From Conchocele bisecta (taxonomy: Eukaryota > Mollusca > Bivalvia > Lucinida > Thyasiridae), in contig CM055272.1 of the NCBI GenBank assembly GCA_029237695.1, positions 17,844,042-17,908,041 on the forward strand: 64,000 bases of DNA, given 5' to 3'. Shown here one piece after another: positions 9,499 to 21,250 of the stretch. Positions within the stretch are counted from its first letter, which is position 1, and each line of letters begins with the position of its first letter. The translations under genes and the position numbers were made by a program. The notes under the pieces are model-generated. The model had not been told where the DNA came from. It was given only the letters and a program-made list of their open reading frames with translations, and did no database searches.

Positions 9499-10069
9499 AC
9501 TGTCTGTTTCACGAAAGCTGCCCAAATTTTACGGCCATATAGACAATTCAAAAAGAATATTATTTTCGATAATATTAAATTAAAGGAAAATTTAAGAATG
9601 AGTCTTCTTTTTATTTCGTGAAATTCGGTCAAATATTGATTTTATTACGAAAAATAGATTTGTCTATGGGAATTTAACATGGGGGAAAAAGTGGTAAGGA
9701 AGTGTGGGAGGAGTCAAAAAACGAAAAAATTTGGAAATTGACTCCGAAACCTGACTAGATAGCTTGGATATGATCTAACTAAGAAACAAAAGTTAAATTT
9801 TAAAAATCGGTCCAGTATTTCTAAAATTAAAAAAAAAATCCCCATGTTAAATCCCCATAGACATCTTCACTCCGTGAAGATTTCTATGGGGATTTAACAT
9901 GGGGAAATTGTTTTTTCGCAATAAAATCAACATTTGACCAAATTTCACGAAATAAAAAGAAGGCTCATTCTTAATTTTTCCTTTAATTTAATATTATCGA
10001 AAATAATATTGTTTTTGAATTGTCTATATAGCCGTAAAATTTGGGCAGCTTTCGTGAAACAGACAGTAA
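9499..10069. repeat. Foldback MITE family E, copy 2
   Basis: The best-preserved copy. Ends are ACTGTCTGTTTCACGAAAG / inverse, with a central hairpin CCCCATGTTAAATCCCCATA / inverse at about 9840-9905. Confidence 0.9.
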
Positions 10070-10111
10070 GAGAGGGTGATCAAGGTTAGAACACACCAAC
10101 TAGTTTTACTA

Positions 10112-10730
10112 TTTAATACACTCTTACAAATTATTTGCACGGGTTTCGATGTGAGAGAAAACCGGTAATCAACTCCTTACAAATAATACACCGTGAAGAG
10201 AAAACCCGTAATTGCGTGCCTGTTTTCTTGGAAACCACGAGCCATGATACAAAATGTTTAATTTTTATTTCAGTAAAAATAAAGTTATTTGAAAATTTGG
10301 AAAGGGCCTCGACTAATTTGGAATGTTAATGTGATTAAACATATTCCAAACATGCACTCACATATATCTGGCTCATAGAAGCAGCTGCGTAATTTGGATT
10401 TCAAAAAGTTTATATGACGCCACATTTGACGTCACACAACGTAACGTCAACACGCGGGAAAACACGTAATTATGTAACTATTAATGCACACATCACAATT
10501 CATTGATTATAATCTCAAAAATAGACTAAATGTGCATATGTATCCGCCGTTGAAGTGTAATAAATAGGATATTCCATCGTACATGTTTGAATAGCGGAAA
10601 TAAAACACTCGTATCCGTCGGCGTCCATGCAAGCAACTCGTTTGCTACGCTCACTCGTTGCTTACGCGGAAGCCGGCGCACACTCGTGTATTATTTCCGC
10701 TATTCAAAATGTACGATGGAATATCCTCTA
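10112..10730 (+). repeat. Repeat family J, copy 2
   Basis: Full-length relative of 6008-6549, with an additional stretch near 10380-10430 also seen in the copies at 36753 and 43225. It ends in the TATTCCATCGTACATG palindrome. Confidence 0.85.
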
Positions 10731-10881
10731 TTTACTATATATTTTAACCGAATCCCATCCAATAAGGTCAGTCTCTCGTACTCGTACGGCTGCTGTGGGA
10801 ACTACTTGACATACAGCCGGTATGCCCTTGTTCGGCATCAACAAATATGTTCACCTACTTCTAAGAAAGAAAAATCGGGTG

Positions 10882-11406
10882 TTAAATGTACATGCCCACT
10901 CAGTAAGCACAGACTGTTCTTTATAGGAATTAGATAAGTGTATGATTGTGTCACTGTTTCACCAGTTATACAAATTCCGAGTGCCCGCTATACAGATATA
11001 ATCATTTAGTAATATTTAATTTACTGACAGTGATGCGCGGTGGTAACACGCTATTTTCATATGAAAATGAGACATGATACTTTTTTAATTATTTATACTA
11101 CTTAAATGCGTCACCTGAAACAAATAATATTTTTGACAGATTATAACGTCTGAGCATTGCACATCAACAAATAAATATTGAATACATAGAAATGTCCGTT
11201 AACATTTGAAGGAAACACGGTTATCGCCCCTGATATCAGTGTGGAAATTTATGTCCGATGTAAAATAATGCCAATCAATGCGTGGGGTAATGGTGAATTA
11301 ATGTTCATTTTGCCAGAAAATTTCTCAGATGATGTCTCTGATATAAAAGGTACATGCCCACTCAGAAGGCACACGATGTGCCTTCTGAATGGGCATGTAC
11401 CTTTAA
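10882..11406 (+). repeat. MITE family N, copy 1
   Basis: Bounded by TTAA, with ends AAATGTACATGCCCACTCAG / GGGCATGTACCTTTAA. Internal landmarks are GTGCCCGCTATACAGATATA and GGAAACACGGTTATCGCCCC. A partial extra terminus at 11347-11375 forms a hairpin with the right end. It pairs as a large inverted repeat with 11453-11972. TTAA at both ends is compatible with a piggyBac-type target. Confidence 0.85.
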
Positions 11407-11452
11407 TCGGTACATTATTTAGCGTCAGGTACAGTATTATATTATATTTTCC

Positions 11453-11972
11453 TTAAAGGTACATGCCCACGTGCCAGGTTATAATATAGGGAGGCATATT
11501 ATGTTCGTCCATTCGCTAGATATGACATTGTTCAGGCAAAATAAACAGTCATTCACCATTTCCCGACGATATAATTGACATGATTATACTTCGTATATCA
11601 ACCATGAACTTCCACACATATATTAGGGGCGATAACCGTGTTTCCTTAAAATACTAACGGACATAATCTCTGTATTTATTTGTTGGTGTGCAATGATCAT
11701 ACTTTACAATCTGTCGAAAATATTATTTTTTCAGAGGACGCATTTAATTAGTATAAATAATTAAAATATACATGTATCATGCCTCATTTGCATATGAAAA
11801 TAGCCTGATACCACCGCGAGTCACTATCAGTAAAAAACATATTACTAAATGATTATATATGTATAGCGGGCATTTGTAATTTTTAGAACTGGTGGAATAG
11901 TGATACAATTATACATTTATTTAATTCCTATAAAGAACATTGTGTGCCTGCTGAGTGGGCATGTACCTTTAA
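11453..11972 (-). repeat. MITE family N, copy 2 (inverted)
   Basis: Same element as 10882-11406 in the opposite orientation, 46 bp away. It shares GGGGCGATAACCGTGTTTCC and the TTAA boundaries. Confidence 0.85.
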
Positions 11973-11975
11973 TAT

Positions 11976-12315
11976 GCAACGGATTTTGATGAAATATGGC
12001 GCAGCAAACGCGACTTCATGAGCTGCATTTGGTGGTCCAGGGAGTTTGTCTCAGAATGATGTCGTTTTTGTGAAGAATCGATTTCCGTGTCGGTAGACAC
12101 GGAAATCAATTCTTCGCATAAACGACAGAAGTTTGTGCGAAAATACAGAGACCAAAAAATGCAGCTTAACAAGACGCGTTTGATGAGCCATATTTCATCA
12201 AAATCCGTTACGTAATAAGGACACTATAAAAGAGTACGTACTTTGAATCAGATGGATTCTGGAAATTTCAGTACGTATTGTTGTTAGTACCACGTGATCA
12301 TACACCTTGATATAG
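11976..12315. repeat. MITE family M, left-truncated copy
   Basis: Contains CGGATTTTGATGAAATATGG, a central hairpin around GATTTCCGTGTCGG (about 12070-12110) and a right end ACCACGTGATCATACACC. The outer left terminus seen at 31189 and 54885 is missing; copy N2 begins immediately there. Confidence 0.8.
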
Positions 12316-12647
12316 CTAGCTATTCATGGTCAAGTGTGGTTATGGTTTCATCACACATAATACGGATGCTGTCCGATACGTATCCCTAATTATACATGTA
12401 CAACAATTCATGACAATAGTATTACTGTATACATTTCCATAATCTCGTACTATAACTCATTTGAATTTCGATTTTTACGAACAAAAGAGAAAGAGATTGA
12501 ATTGTGAGTGTTGAACAAGTAGGTGGCTACATGTATCTGACATGAAGTGGGATAATTGTCACTATTAGCATAACAGAGCAATGGAAATTGGCATAATTAT
12601 GTCAAACAATATCGTGAATACCCCGCAGCTGTATTCTATAAGCGTGG
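12316..12647. other. No recognised feature
   Basis: About 330 bp of AT-rich sequence without shared repeats or coding signal. Confidence 0.4.
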
Positions 12648-12683
12648 TTGTGACTGGATAAATGGGGCTTACTGCATCAGTGG
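12648..12683 (+). repeat. Family B left end, interrupted
   Basis: GTGGTTGTGACTGGATAAAT followed by GGGGCTTACTGCA, the start of a family B element, cut by the insertion of palindrome S. Confidence 0.65.
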
Positions 12684-12916
12684 TTGAAGTAACGGACCGA
12701 GGTCTATAACTACATTAAATATGCATAAAAGCATCAATAAATGAAAACAAAATAAGCTAATTTGTTTTCTTTTACTCCCTCCATACAGTATAGACTTATA
12801 CCGGTATGAGTCTATATGGAGGGAGTAAAAAGAAAATGTTTAGCTTAATTTATTTTCATTTATTGATGCTTTTAGGCATATTTAATGTATTTATAGACCT
12901 CGGTCCGTTACTTCAA
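12684..12916. repeat. Palindromic MITE family S
   Basis: A 233-bp palindrome with arms TTGAAGTAACGGACCGAGGT / inverse and a centre near ACTCCCTCCATA. A half copy is embedded in the large foldback element at 17143-17240. Confidence 0.85.
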
Positions 12917-12973
12917 TCTGTGTATTGCATCTGTTGTTAGTCTAGCTCCTAGCCCGCCATTAGTTTTATTCAA

Positions 12974-13525
12974 CTATAGTCTGTTTCACGAAAGCTGCCC
13001 AAATTTTACGGCTATATAGACAATTCAAAAACAATATTATTTTCAATAATATTAAATTAAAGGAAAATTTAAGAATGAGCCTTCTTTTTATTTCGTGAAA
13101 TTTGGTCAAATATTGGTTTTATTACGAAAAATTGATTTGTCTATGGGAATTTAACATGGGGGAAAAAGAGGAAGAGGAGTGTGGGAGGAGTCAAAAAACG
13201 AAAAAAATTGTAAATTGACTCTGAAACCTAGCTAGATAGTTTGGAAATGATCTAACTAAGAAAACAAAAGTTACATTTTAAAAATCGGTCCAGTATTTCT
13301 GAAATTATAAAAAATTTCCCCATGTTAAATCCCCATAGACATCTTAACGCATGAGGAAATTTTGTTTTCGCAATAAAATCAATATTTGACCAAATTTCAC
13401 GAAATAAAAAGAAGGCTCATTCTTAAATTTTCCTTTAATTTAATATTATCGAAAACAATATTGTTTTTGAATTGTTTATAATTATGGCCGTAAAATTTGG
13501 GCAGCTTTCGTGAAACTGACTATAG
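12974..13525. repeat. Foldback MITE family E, copy 3
   Basis: Ends CTATAGTCTGTTTCACGAAAG / CTTTCGTGAAACTGACTATA. The central hairpin is shortened compared with 9499-10069. It lies immediately next to a related but distinct element. Confidence 0.85.
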
Positions 13526-13527
13526 GT

Positions 13528-14085
13528 ACTATCTGTTCCACGTTTTGCTGCCGACGAACCGTTGGCAATTAAACACATTAAATCAGAAAAATATTTAAAT
13601 ATAAGTACTTTTTCATCAATAACAAAAAAGTCACCCTCCTGAAAAAAAAGTATTTCATGAAATTCCGTCAAATATTGATTTTATTGCGAAAAAAATATTT
13701 TTCCTATGGGAATTTAACATTGGGGCTAAAAATATATATATTTTTAATATTTTTTTATTTGCGAACCGATTTTCAAAATCTAACTTTTGTTTTCTTAGTT
13801 ACATCATTTCCAAGCTATCTAGCCAGGTTTCGGGGTCCAAATTTTTTCGTTTTTTTTACTCCTCCTCCAGCGCTTTCTCCTCTTTTCCTCCCATGTTAAA
13901 TTCCCATAGGAAAATCTTTGTTTCGCTATAAAATCAATATTTGATGGAATTTCATGAAACAAATGTTTTTGGGAAGGGTGACTTTGTTTGTTATTGATAA
14001 AAAAGTACTTACATTAAAATGTTTTTTAGATTTAATATGTTTAATAGCAAAGGTTCGTCGGCAGAAAAACGTGGAACATACAGTA
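13528..14085. repeat. Foldback MITE, subfamily E2
   Basis: Inverted ends TACTATCTGTTCCACGTTTT / inverse, then GCTGCCGACGAACC / GGTTCGTCGGCAG. The interior is related to E (GGGAATTTAACATTGGGG). The same subfamily, split by insertions, is at 59411-60190. Confidence 0.85.
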
Positions 14086-14469
14086 TATATGGACATCATG
14101 TGGCTGTCAGAAGCATGGCAGGTTTCAGTGATTGAATGGCTAGCAGCGCTCCAGATAAGTTTTTTGTCTAAAGAGTATTATACCCCATATTTCGAATTCA
14201 ATTCGTATTTTAATTTTTTATTATAGATTTTCCTCCGTATTAAACGGGAACAAATGATAAAGAATTAAACAAAATTAAAAGTTCACTTAATATATGAGCT
14301 GCAAAACAATGTTTTTTGTAGCTCAAATACATAAATTTCAACTTATTACAGTATTTTCAATACGCAATTTGAAATTCAATGCGTATTTTCACATTGCTGT
14401 GAGTATTTTGTACTCCCACTTTTGATAATCAATGCGTATTCTGCTAAAATAAGTGCGTAAAATACAACA
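14086..14469. other. No recognised gene
   Basis: AT-rich sequence with several spaced AATACGCA / TGCGTATT words of both orientations, perhaps an eroded palindromic repeat. Confidence 0.4.
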
Positions 14470-15630
14470 ATACGCACCTTATCTTGAATTGCGCTCATGT
14501 GCCGATCATTTATTCACACTATGCAGGCCCGTACGCAGGGGGGGGGGTTGGGGTTGCGATGGGTGCGTACGCACCCCCCTAAATTCGCCGAGGTCCGCTA
14601 TTTTTCAAACATTAATCTCAACAAATCTTGAAATGCATTAATATACAGGTAATTTGCATGAAAATGTCACAATTTACCACCGTTGAAATCCGAATTTAAA
14701 TGACATAAAATGCAGGAGAGTGCATTTCAGGCCATCTAGGTTTAACAAATTTCAGTGGGGTGCGTCAGGGGCGAGCCCCATGTAGTGGCGCGAGTACACT
14801 AGGGGGGTAACCCCCTAGTGTACTCGCGCCACTACATGGGGCTCGCCCCTGACGCACCCCCCTGACGCACCCCCCATAGAAAATCCTGCGTACGGGCCTA
14901 CTATGCTCAATCATAAAGAACCGTAAAGGCAAAAACATGCCCACATTCACGTGCTTTATTGATATGATGAAAGCGTTTGATCGTGTGGATATAGACTGTC
15001 TATTATCAAAACTGTTAACATTGGCAGTACATGGACATTTCTACAAAACAGTGAACAATCTCTATAATAAGCCACAAAGTTGTGTTTTGGTTAATGACGT
15101 CATGACGAAGTGCGGCGTCAAGCAGGGTGACGTCTTATCACCAACGTTATTTGCTGCGTACGTCAACGATATGGCGTTGAAGCTCAAAGACACGGTATAC
15201 AGATAGGCGGCGACAACATCTGTATATTATTGTATGCAGACGATATTGTGATCCTATCGGAAAACGAAAACGATTTACAAATCATGTTGGATCACATTAA
15301 TAGATGGTGTCTGAAATGGAGACTTAAAGCAAATATAAACAAAACTAACATTGTACATTTTAGATAATTGAGCCAGCCACAAACTGAAGTAATATTTAAA
15401 CTTGGTGAACAAACCGTAAACAAAACATCAAGCTACAAATACCTCGGGTGATTACCTCCATATACACTGGATTTTACAACAACAGCCAATACTCTGGCTG
15501 ACGCCGCAGGTCGAGCCCTTGGAAGCGTTATCAACAAATACAAATGTGCTGGGGGTTTACCATTCTCGACTTACACAAAACTGTACAATATGTGTGTTGC
15601 CACTATAATGGATTACGCTGCATGCATTTG
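14470..15630 (+). pseudogene. LINE lineage 1, broken reverse transcriptase
   Basis: Non-LTR reverse transcriptase, 5'-truncated. Visible motifs: SCADHLFTLC split by an insertion, FIDMMKAFDRVD (motif A), GVKQGDVLSP (motif B) and YADD (15233-15244, motif C). A frameshift near 15200 and stops near 15364 and 15450 inactivate it. The thumb region continues to 15630 (KLYNMCVATIMDYAACI) and resumes at 18001. It carries two transposon insertions, at 14524-14900 and 15631-18000. The relative at 26136-27002 lacks the second insertion. Confidence 0.85.
14524..14900. mobile_element. Palindromic MITE inside the LINE, 5-bp target duplication
   Basis: Ends CAGGCCCGTACGCAGG / CCTGCGTACGGGCCTA, flanked by CTATG at 14519-14523 and 14901-14905. 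Removing it restores the LINE frame across the junction. It contains a G run (about 14538-14546) and an inner palindrome around 14757-14875 (GGGGCGAGCCCCATGTAGTG). The CAGG-type ends are hAT-like, but a 5-bp duplication is atypical for hAT, so the superfamily is uncertain. Confidence 0.8.
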
Positions 15631-16120
15631 TATGGAACGCCAAATCTACATAAACTCAAATATATATTGCTAGCAACAAATATTTGGAGCTAGCAATAAA
15701 TATTTGGAGAGCTCTCGAAATCATTTGGAGAGCTCTCGAAATCAATTAATGATATCTCGAAATCATTTGGAGAGCTCTCGAAATCATTTGGAGCGAGCAT
15801 TATATAACATTTGATTTGGAGAGCTCTCTAAATCATTTGGAGAGCTCTCGAAATCAATTAATGATATCTCGAAATCATTTAGAGAGCTCTCGAAATCATT
15901 TGTAGCGAAGCATTATATAACTTTGATTTGCAGAGCTCTCTAAATCATTTGGAGCTATCTCTAAATCATTTTGAGAGCTCTCGAAATCATTTGGAGAGCT
16001 CTCGAAATCATTTCGAGCTATCTCTAATTCATTTCGAGCTAGCAATATATATATTATTTGGAGCTAGCATTAAATCGCTTGAAACTATGAAAACGATGTC
16101 TCCCTGAATTATTGAATTAC

Positions 16121-17046
16121 GCAGCACGATTTACCCAAATATACCCAAATCTTCACTAAAAATAACATTTATGATTATATTATATACTTGTTCTACAATA
16201 TATCATTAGTATATCATATAATAACCACATTTTGACCGAAACATAGGAATAATAAACACCTATTTCTGCGGGAAAACGATTAATATAGCATTATTATAAA
16301 CGGAGACTACCGAGACTCATATTATGTCTCAGTTGTCTAACTTTAAGTTATCATCGACCATGATTGCATATCGCACATAATGTGGTTGTGACTGGAGAAA
16401 TGTGGTTTATGGGTTTTGCGACCAGTGTAGATCCAGATCAGCATGTGCATCCGCAGTCTGATCAGCATCTGCAACATTCGTCATTCCATAAATGAAACCC
16501 CCAGTCATGCTTCGAACAAGCAATGTAGGTCGTTACCAGGCTACAGAAGGGATCTATTTAATCGGAACCTACACTGGTCACAATTTCGATAAGCCCCATT
16601 TATCAGTCACAGCCACATATACATATTAATGCAGTATTAGTTTTAAAATATTGGTAGTTTATATATTTAAATTATATATTACTACCGATATATATATAAT
16701 TATACTAGTTAACATAACAGTTTTCACACACTGTCTCCTTGGATGTCAACATTAGAGAGGTTATACTGTTTTTATGAGTATTTCAATTAAAAATCATCAT
16801 TCCCATTTAGCCATTATAAGTGCATTATATTCCTTTGCTTACTAGCATAAGTGAATCGCGGTATTCTCCCTTTATTTCATGTACAAATATTTCCATTTTG
16901 CATCAAAAAGGCCCTGGTATAAGCAAATTAATGACATATATTATGTAAGTACAGTCCAAACATCATTATTATAATGTGTATAGCTTTATTTATTAACAAA
17001 TATAGTAATTACATGAAGATTTGGGTAGATTTGGGTAAATCGTGCC
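16121..17046. repeat. Inner inverted pair in the foldback element
   Basis: GCACGATTTACCCAAATATA at the left and its near inverse at the right end, both next to AT-rich sequence. This may be a second element nested in the foldback centre. It encloses a family B copy. Confidence 0.5.
16378..16622 (+). repeat. MITE family B, copy inside the foldback element
   Basis: Complete B architecture: GTGGTTGTGACTGGAGAAAT, the CAGATCAGCATGTGCATCCG hairpin, then GCTTCGAACAAGCAATGTAG, ending CCCCATTTATCAGTCACAGC. Confidence 0.85.
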
Positions 17047-17142
17047 ATCCCAAATTTAGTGCGACTTTACCTAGACCGGAAGTCGCCTGTCACACATGTA
17101 GTAGTGAATACACATATATCGAGCATATTTAGAGCACATGTT

Positions 17143-17240
17143 GAAGTAACGGACCGAGGTCTATAAATAAATTAAATATGCCTAAAAACATCAATAAATG
17201 AAAAAGAAATAAGCTAAACAATTTTTTTTTACTCCATCCA
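17143..17240 (+). repeat. Half of palindrome S
   Basis: TTGAAGTAACGGACCGAGGT through ACTCCATCCATA matches the left half of 12684-12916. The right arm is absent. Confidence 0.75.
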
Positions 17241-18000
17241 TATACTCCATATTGAAGGTTACGAAGTTTTTAATAGGCTCGGTGCACATGCGTACAGAGA
17301 TTTTAAAAGCACGGGAAGGGAGCGCGTATTGTTTTTTTCCTCCAGTTCCCACGTGCACTGGTATTTGGAGCTAGCATCAAATCAAGTTTATAATGCCCTC
17401 TCTAAATCAATTTGAGATATCTCCAAATTAATTCGAGAGCTCTCCAAATGATTTCGAGAGCTCTCCAAATGATTTAGAGATAGCTCCAAATTATTTAGAG
17501 AGCTCTCCAAATCAAGTTATATAATGCTCGCTACAAATGATTTCGAGAACTCTCTAAATGATTTCGAGATATCATTTATTGATTTCGAGAGCTCTCCAAA
17601 TGAAATGATTTAAGCTCTCCAAATGATTTAGAGATAGCTCAAAATGATTTAGAGAGCTCTCCAAATCAAAGTTATATAATGCTCGCTACAAATGATTTCG
17701 AGAGCTCTCTAAATGATTTCGAGATATCATTAATTGATTTCGAGAGCTCTCCAAATTATTTCGAGAGCTCTCCAAATGATTTAGAGATAGCTCCAAATGA
17801 TTTAGAGAGCTCTCCAAATCAAATGTTATATTGCTCGCTCCAAATGATTTCGAGAGCTCTCTAAATGATTTCGAGATATCATTAATTGATTTCGAGAGCT
17901 CTCCAAATGATTTCGAGAGCTCTCCAAATATTTATTGCTAGCTCCAAATATTTGTTGCTAGCAATATATATTTGAGTTTATGTAGATTTGGCGTTCCATA

Positions 18001-18075
18001 CATTTGGGGACATAAACCATACCACAAATGTGACACGATACAAAACCGGGCCATACGTGCGTTTCTAGGCGTACT
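18001..18075 (+). pseudogene. LINE lineage 1, continuation after the foldback element
   Basis: Continues the thumb-region coding sequence (CATTTGGGGACATAAACCAT...) that is intact at 26190-26270. It is then cut by the 3' end of a minus-strand LINE. Confidence 0.85.
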
Positions 18076-18665
18076 CAAACATATACAATACAATACAATA
18101 TATTTTATTCTGGTATATAACATATATTACATGTTTTTACCATAAGAAAATGTAGTACAGTGAGACATGATAAATTAAATTAATTATCGTGTTTGAGGAG
18201 CTTAGAATGTGAAACCTGAATGATACGTTGAATGATATTGTATATAAATTTCTAAATAAATTACATGTACAAGCGTCAGTGGTTACGGCGATATTGGATT
18301 GCAATCACAGTGACGTTCCTGTTTGAATACCATTGTGTTTGCAGTCCGCTATTGCCCAACCACCACGCGCATTGGACTGTGATTCAGTGTGAGCATTGTG
18401 AATGTTCTCATGCATATCGCAATAATGAATGTCAACCACGGAGACTCCTCAGGGGTCTCATTGTTTGCCACTCAAGATTGCCATTGCATTAGATCAATTC
18501 AGACAATGCATATTTACTATAGTCATGTCGATTTAACTTCTGATAAATAATACTTGCGAAGTTCGCAGCCAGTATAGCCCCAGGTCAGTCTGCATACTCG
18601 TGCAGGCATATCATGGGATATATACTGCCGAATAAACCCGCAAGACCTACTTGGTAATTATTCGA

Positions 18666-19004
18666 TTATATTCCATTGTTTACTGTGCGCCTTTTAAAAG
18701 CATGGAACAAAAATTTACTAACATTCAATTGTTTGTTCTGTGCTGACATTAACTGATCAAACTTATTTATCGTTGGCCAGTGACAATAATATTTTGCAAA
18801 ATATTTCTTCCGCAAATCGGAGTAATGCGGGCATACAAGTAATAGATGGTATTCATCCTCGATTCTATGCATGTTACAGAATGTACAAAGTCTGTCCTGT
18901 CTGGCTGTGTTATTGTACCTGCCAGTTTCAATGGCTAATATGTGCGATGACAGTCTAAACCGACTTAGCGTAGTTTTAAACTTCCTGTTAGCGATAGTAT
19001 CCAT
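18666..19004 (-). pseudogene. LINE 2 C-terminal CCHC-like region
   Basis: About 112 codons with the pattern CTFCNM...EDEYHLLLVCPHY, the cysteine/histidine motif that closes ORF2 of many LINEs. It precedes the 3' untranslated region. Small indels separate it from the upstream frame. Confidence 0.8.
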
Positions 19005-19182
19005 GTAAGTCTCTGCATTATTGTTAGATTTGTAACGACAGTACTGTTTCAGTTTGTTTCATTCGTGTATAGATGCATATCAAATTGTGAGTGTAATTGT
19101 CGCATAATCGTTGTTTGATCTGGGCGCATGGGATTTCCATTTCGTCTTGATTTATCCATATGTTTGAAAAAACCAATTTTCG

Positions 19183-20649
19183 TTAAGTTGTTTGTTTTAT
19201 ATGGTGAGCCCAGTTTAAACCACTATATGTTACATTGTTATCTGCATCTTGTTTCAACATAGTGTAAACATCATGCAATAGTTTATCACCTGTTTTTAAA
19301 ATTGATGACCAGTATTGTACCATTCGAATTTTTCTGAACAAAGAGAGTGGTTTTCTACCGAGCTCACCATATAACCCCGACAAATGTGTCGATTTTTTAA
19401 CACCTAAAAGGTGACGACAAAATTTAGTATGTACTCGTTCTATGTCTTTGGCGTCATGATAACGCCATACCTCAGATCCGTACCCTAACACCGAGCCCAC
19501 TAAGGCATCAAACAGCTTAAATGTATCATGTACGGGTAGCGTAACATTAATTAACACTCGTGTCAGATTGTGTAGTGCGTATGTACCATATTCACTGATG
19601 CATTTTTGTGTTCTGTTCCAATTACCGTTCTTATAGAACATTGTTCCCAGATATTTAAATTGATGCACCACTTCTAGTTCATTATCCCCATAGTATAGTT
19701 TTGTATTTGTTGCACGACCTCTTTCAAACACCATTATTTTCATCTTTTGTGTGTTCACTTTCAGATTCCACGTATCACTGTATATTTTTAGTCTGTTTAG
19801 TAACTGTTGTAGTTGGGTTTCACTGTTAGCGAATAGCACAGCGTCATCGGCATATAATAGCATAAATGTGTTGATGTTGTCCAAGGTAAACGTATCTACG
19901 GCGGCACCCTCGCGTAGACTATCTGCCATGTCGTTGAGGAAGAATATGAATAAAATTCCGGACATCGGATCCCCCTGCTTGACCCCGTTCATTGGACAAC
20001 GAACAAGGTCGGGAAAGCTAGCTTATTTTTAAGCTTCACACGCATAAGTTTCACTTCATTGTACATGGCTCGTATAGATTTTACCATGTCTGAGCTTACC
20101 CCTTGTGTGTAAAGTTTCTGCCACAGCATCCGCCTGTCAACGCTATCAAACGCCTTTTGATAGTCCACAAACGCCGTAAATAGTTTTTGCTTGTAGTTCA
20201 TAACACAAAATTAGTGCATGGAATACGAAAATGCAGTCAATAGTAGATTTATGCTGTCGAAATCCATATTGGCAATTCACAAATTTTTCATTCGATTCAG
20301 CCAATTTCGCTAGTCTGTCGTGTATTATATGTGAGTAGATTTTTGATAATACACTGCTTAGCGCTATTCCCCGGTAGTTGTCCGCATCATCGATAGATCC
20401 CTTCTTGTGGATTGGTATTATCATCGATTGGCACCAGATTGATGGATAGTTACCGGATTTAAATACCATATTCATAAGTTTCAGTATGTATGGGGAGACA
20501 ATCTCTGACGTGTGTTTGAATATCTCTGTCACAAGACCGTCAATTCCGCAAGACTTATTTAATTTCAAAGAGGAGATAACTCGTTGTAATTCAGCAGGCG
20601 TTATTTCATTGTCTAATTCCGGTAGCGACCTCAATTCGTCCGCGCCCAT
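19183..20649 (-). pseudogene. LINE 2 reverse transcriptase
   Basis: Fingers and palm motifs in order: NYRGIALSSVLSKIYS, YGFRQHKSTIDCIF, FVDYQKAFDSVD (motif A), GVKQGDPMSGILF (motif B), LLYADDAVLF (motif C) and a FKYLGTMFYKNG thumb entry. Frameshifts near 20200 and 20000 break the frame, otherwise preservation is good. RNA-directed DNA polymerase of target-primed reverse transcription. Confidence 0.85.
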
Positions 20650-20694
20650 ATCATCCTCACCAATATCTTCATTACCGCTAAATAAGAAAAATGA

Positions 20695-21250
20695 TCATAA
20701 AAGTATTTTTTCGGATAGTTTACAATCATTTTTATCACCTTTTTTGTAGAATTTTCGTATGTTTTTCCAAAACAATTTCGGATTGTCTTTTGCTAATTTT
20801 GATATGCGTGTTCCTTCTTTCGATTTATGTACAGCTTTAGCCCTTCGTTTTGCCTTATTCAACAAATTCCGCTTTTGGACAAAATTCAGTCTATTTGTAT
20901 CCGTTCTATCTCGCTGGAATAGTCGTTTCGCCTGGTTCAGTGTTGATTTTGCATTTGTACAATCATCATTATACCAGTAATTTTTCGTTGTTTGTGTGTT
21001 TTGTGTCACATTCTTGTAAATCACTGTTTTGCCGAAATGTTTCGAGGCAGTATCATATAATTTGTCACTGAATTGTTGAACAGAGTTATCGATATTTGTT
21101 GTATCATTTGTGTCAATAAATAAATCCGTGAACAATTCCGCGTTATTACTCATTGAAAGTCGAAATTCATTGTGTTTATCATTATCCCAGACAAGTTTAG
21201 TACTTTTAGTACTTTGATTTGGTGTTTTCCGTTGTTCGCGATTTACTTTC
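20695..21250 (-). pseudogene. LINE 2 linker between endonuclease and RT
   Basis: Lysine-rich linker with KNYWYNDDCTNAKSTLNQAK and LAKDNPKLFWKNIRKFYKKG, typical of the segment before the RT in Jockey/I/CR1-type ORF2. A frameshift near 21250 joins it to the endonuclease; another near 20690 leads to the RT. Confidence 0.75.

Larger units (their letters stand above)
15631..18000. mobile_element. 2.37-kb foldback transposon with 21-bp subrepeats
   Basis: Ends TATGGAACGCCAAATCTACA / inverse, flanked by CATTTG (15625-15630 and 18001-18006). The LINE relative at 26180-26220 shows the uninterrupted target. Arms (about 15631-16080 and 17360-18000) are arrays of a roughly 21-bp unit, GAGAGCTCTCCAAATGATTTC, in opposite orientation. 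The right arm has a 155-bp higher-order period marked by TTATATAATGCTCGCT. The centre holds other repeats and no transposase. Structure resembles Drosophila FB or Galileo elements; the superfamily is unknown. Confidence 0.85.

Noticed and set aside
10587..10937. Open frame of 116 codons in family J
   Set aside because: The same peptide appears in other J copies at 6351 and, inverted, at 36729 only because the DNA repeat is conserved; it runs through a palindrome and has no domain.
18265..18492. Cysteine-rich open frame (CEHCECSH) after a GTTTGCAG acceptor-like site
   Set aside because: It lies within the probable 3' untranslated region of LINE 2, has no donor or partner exon that fits, and no family was recognised.
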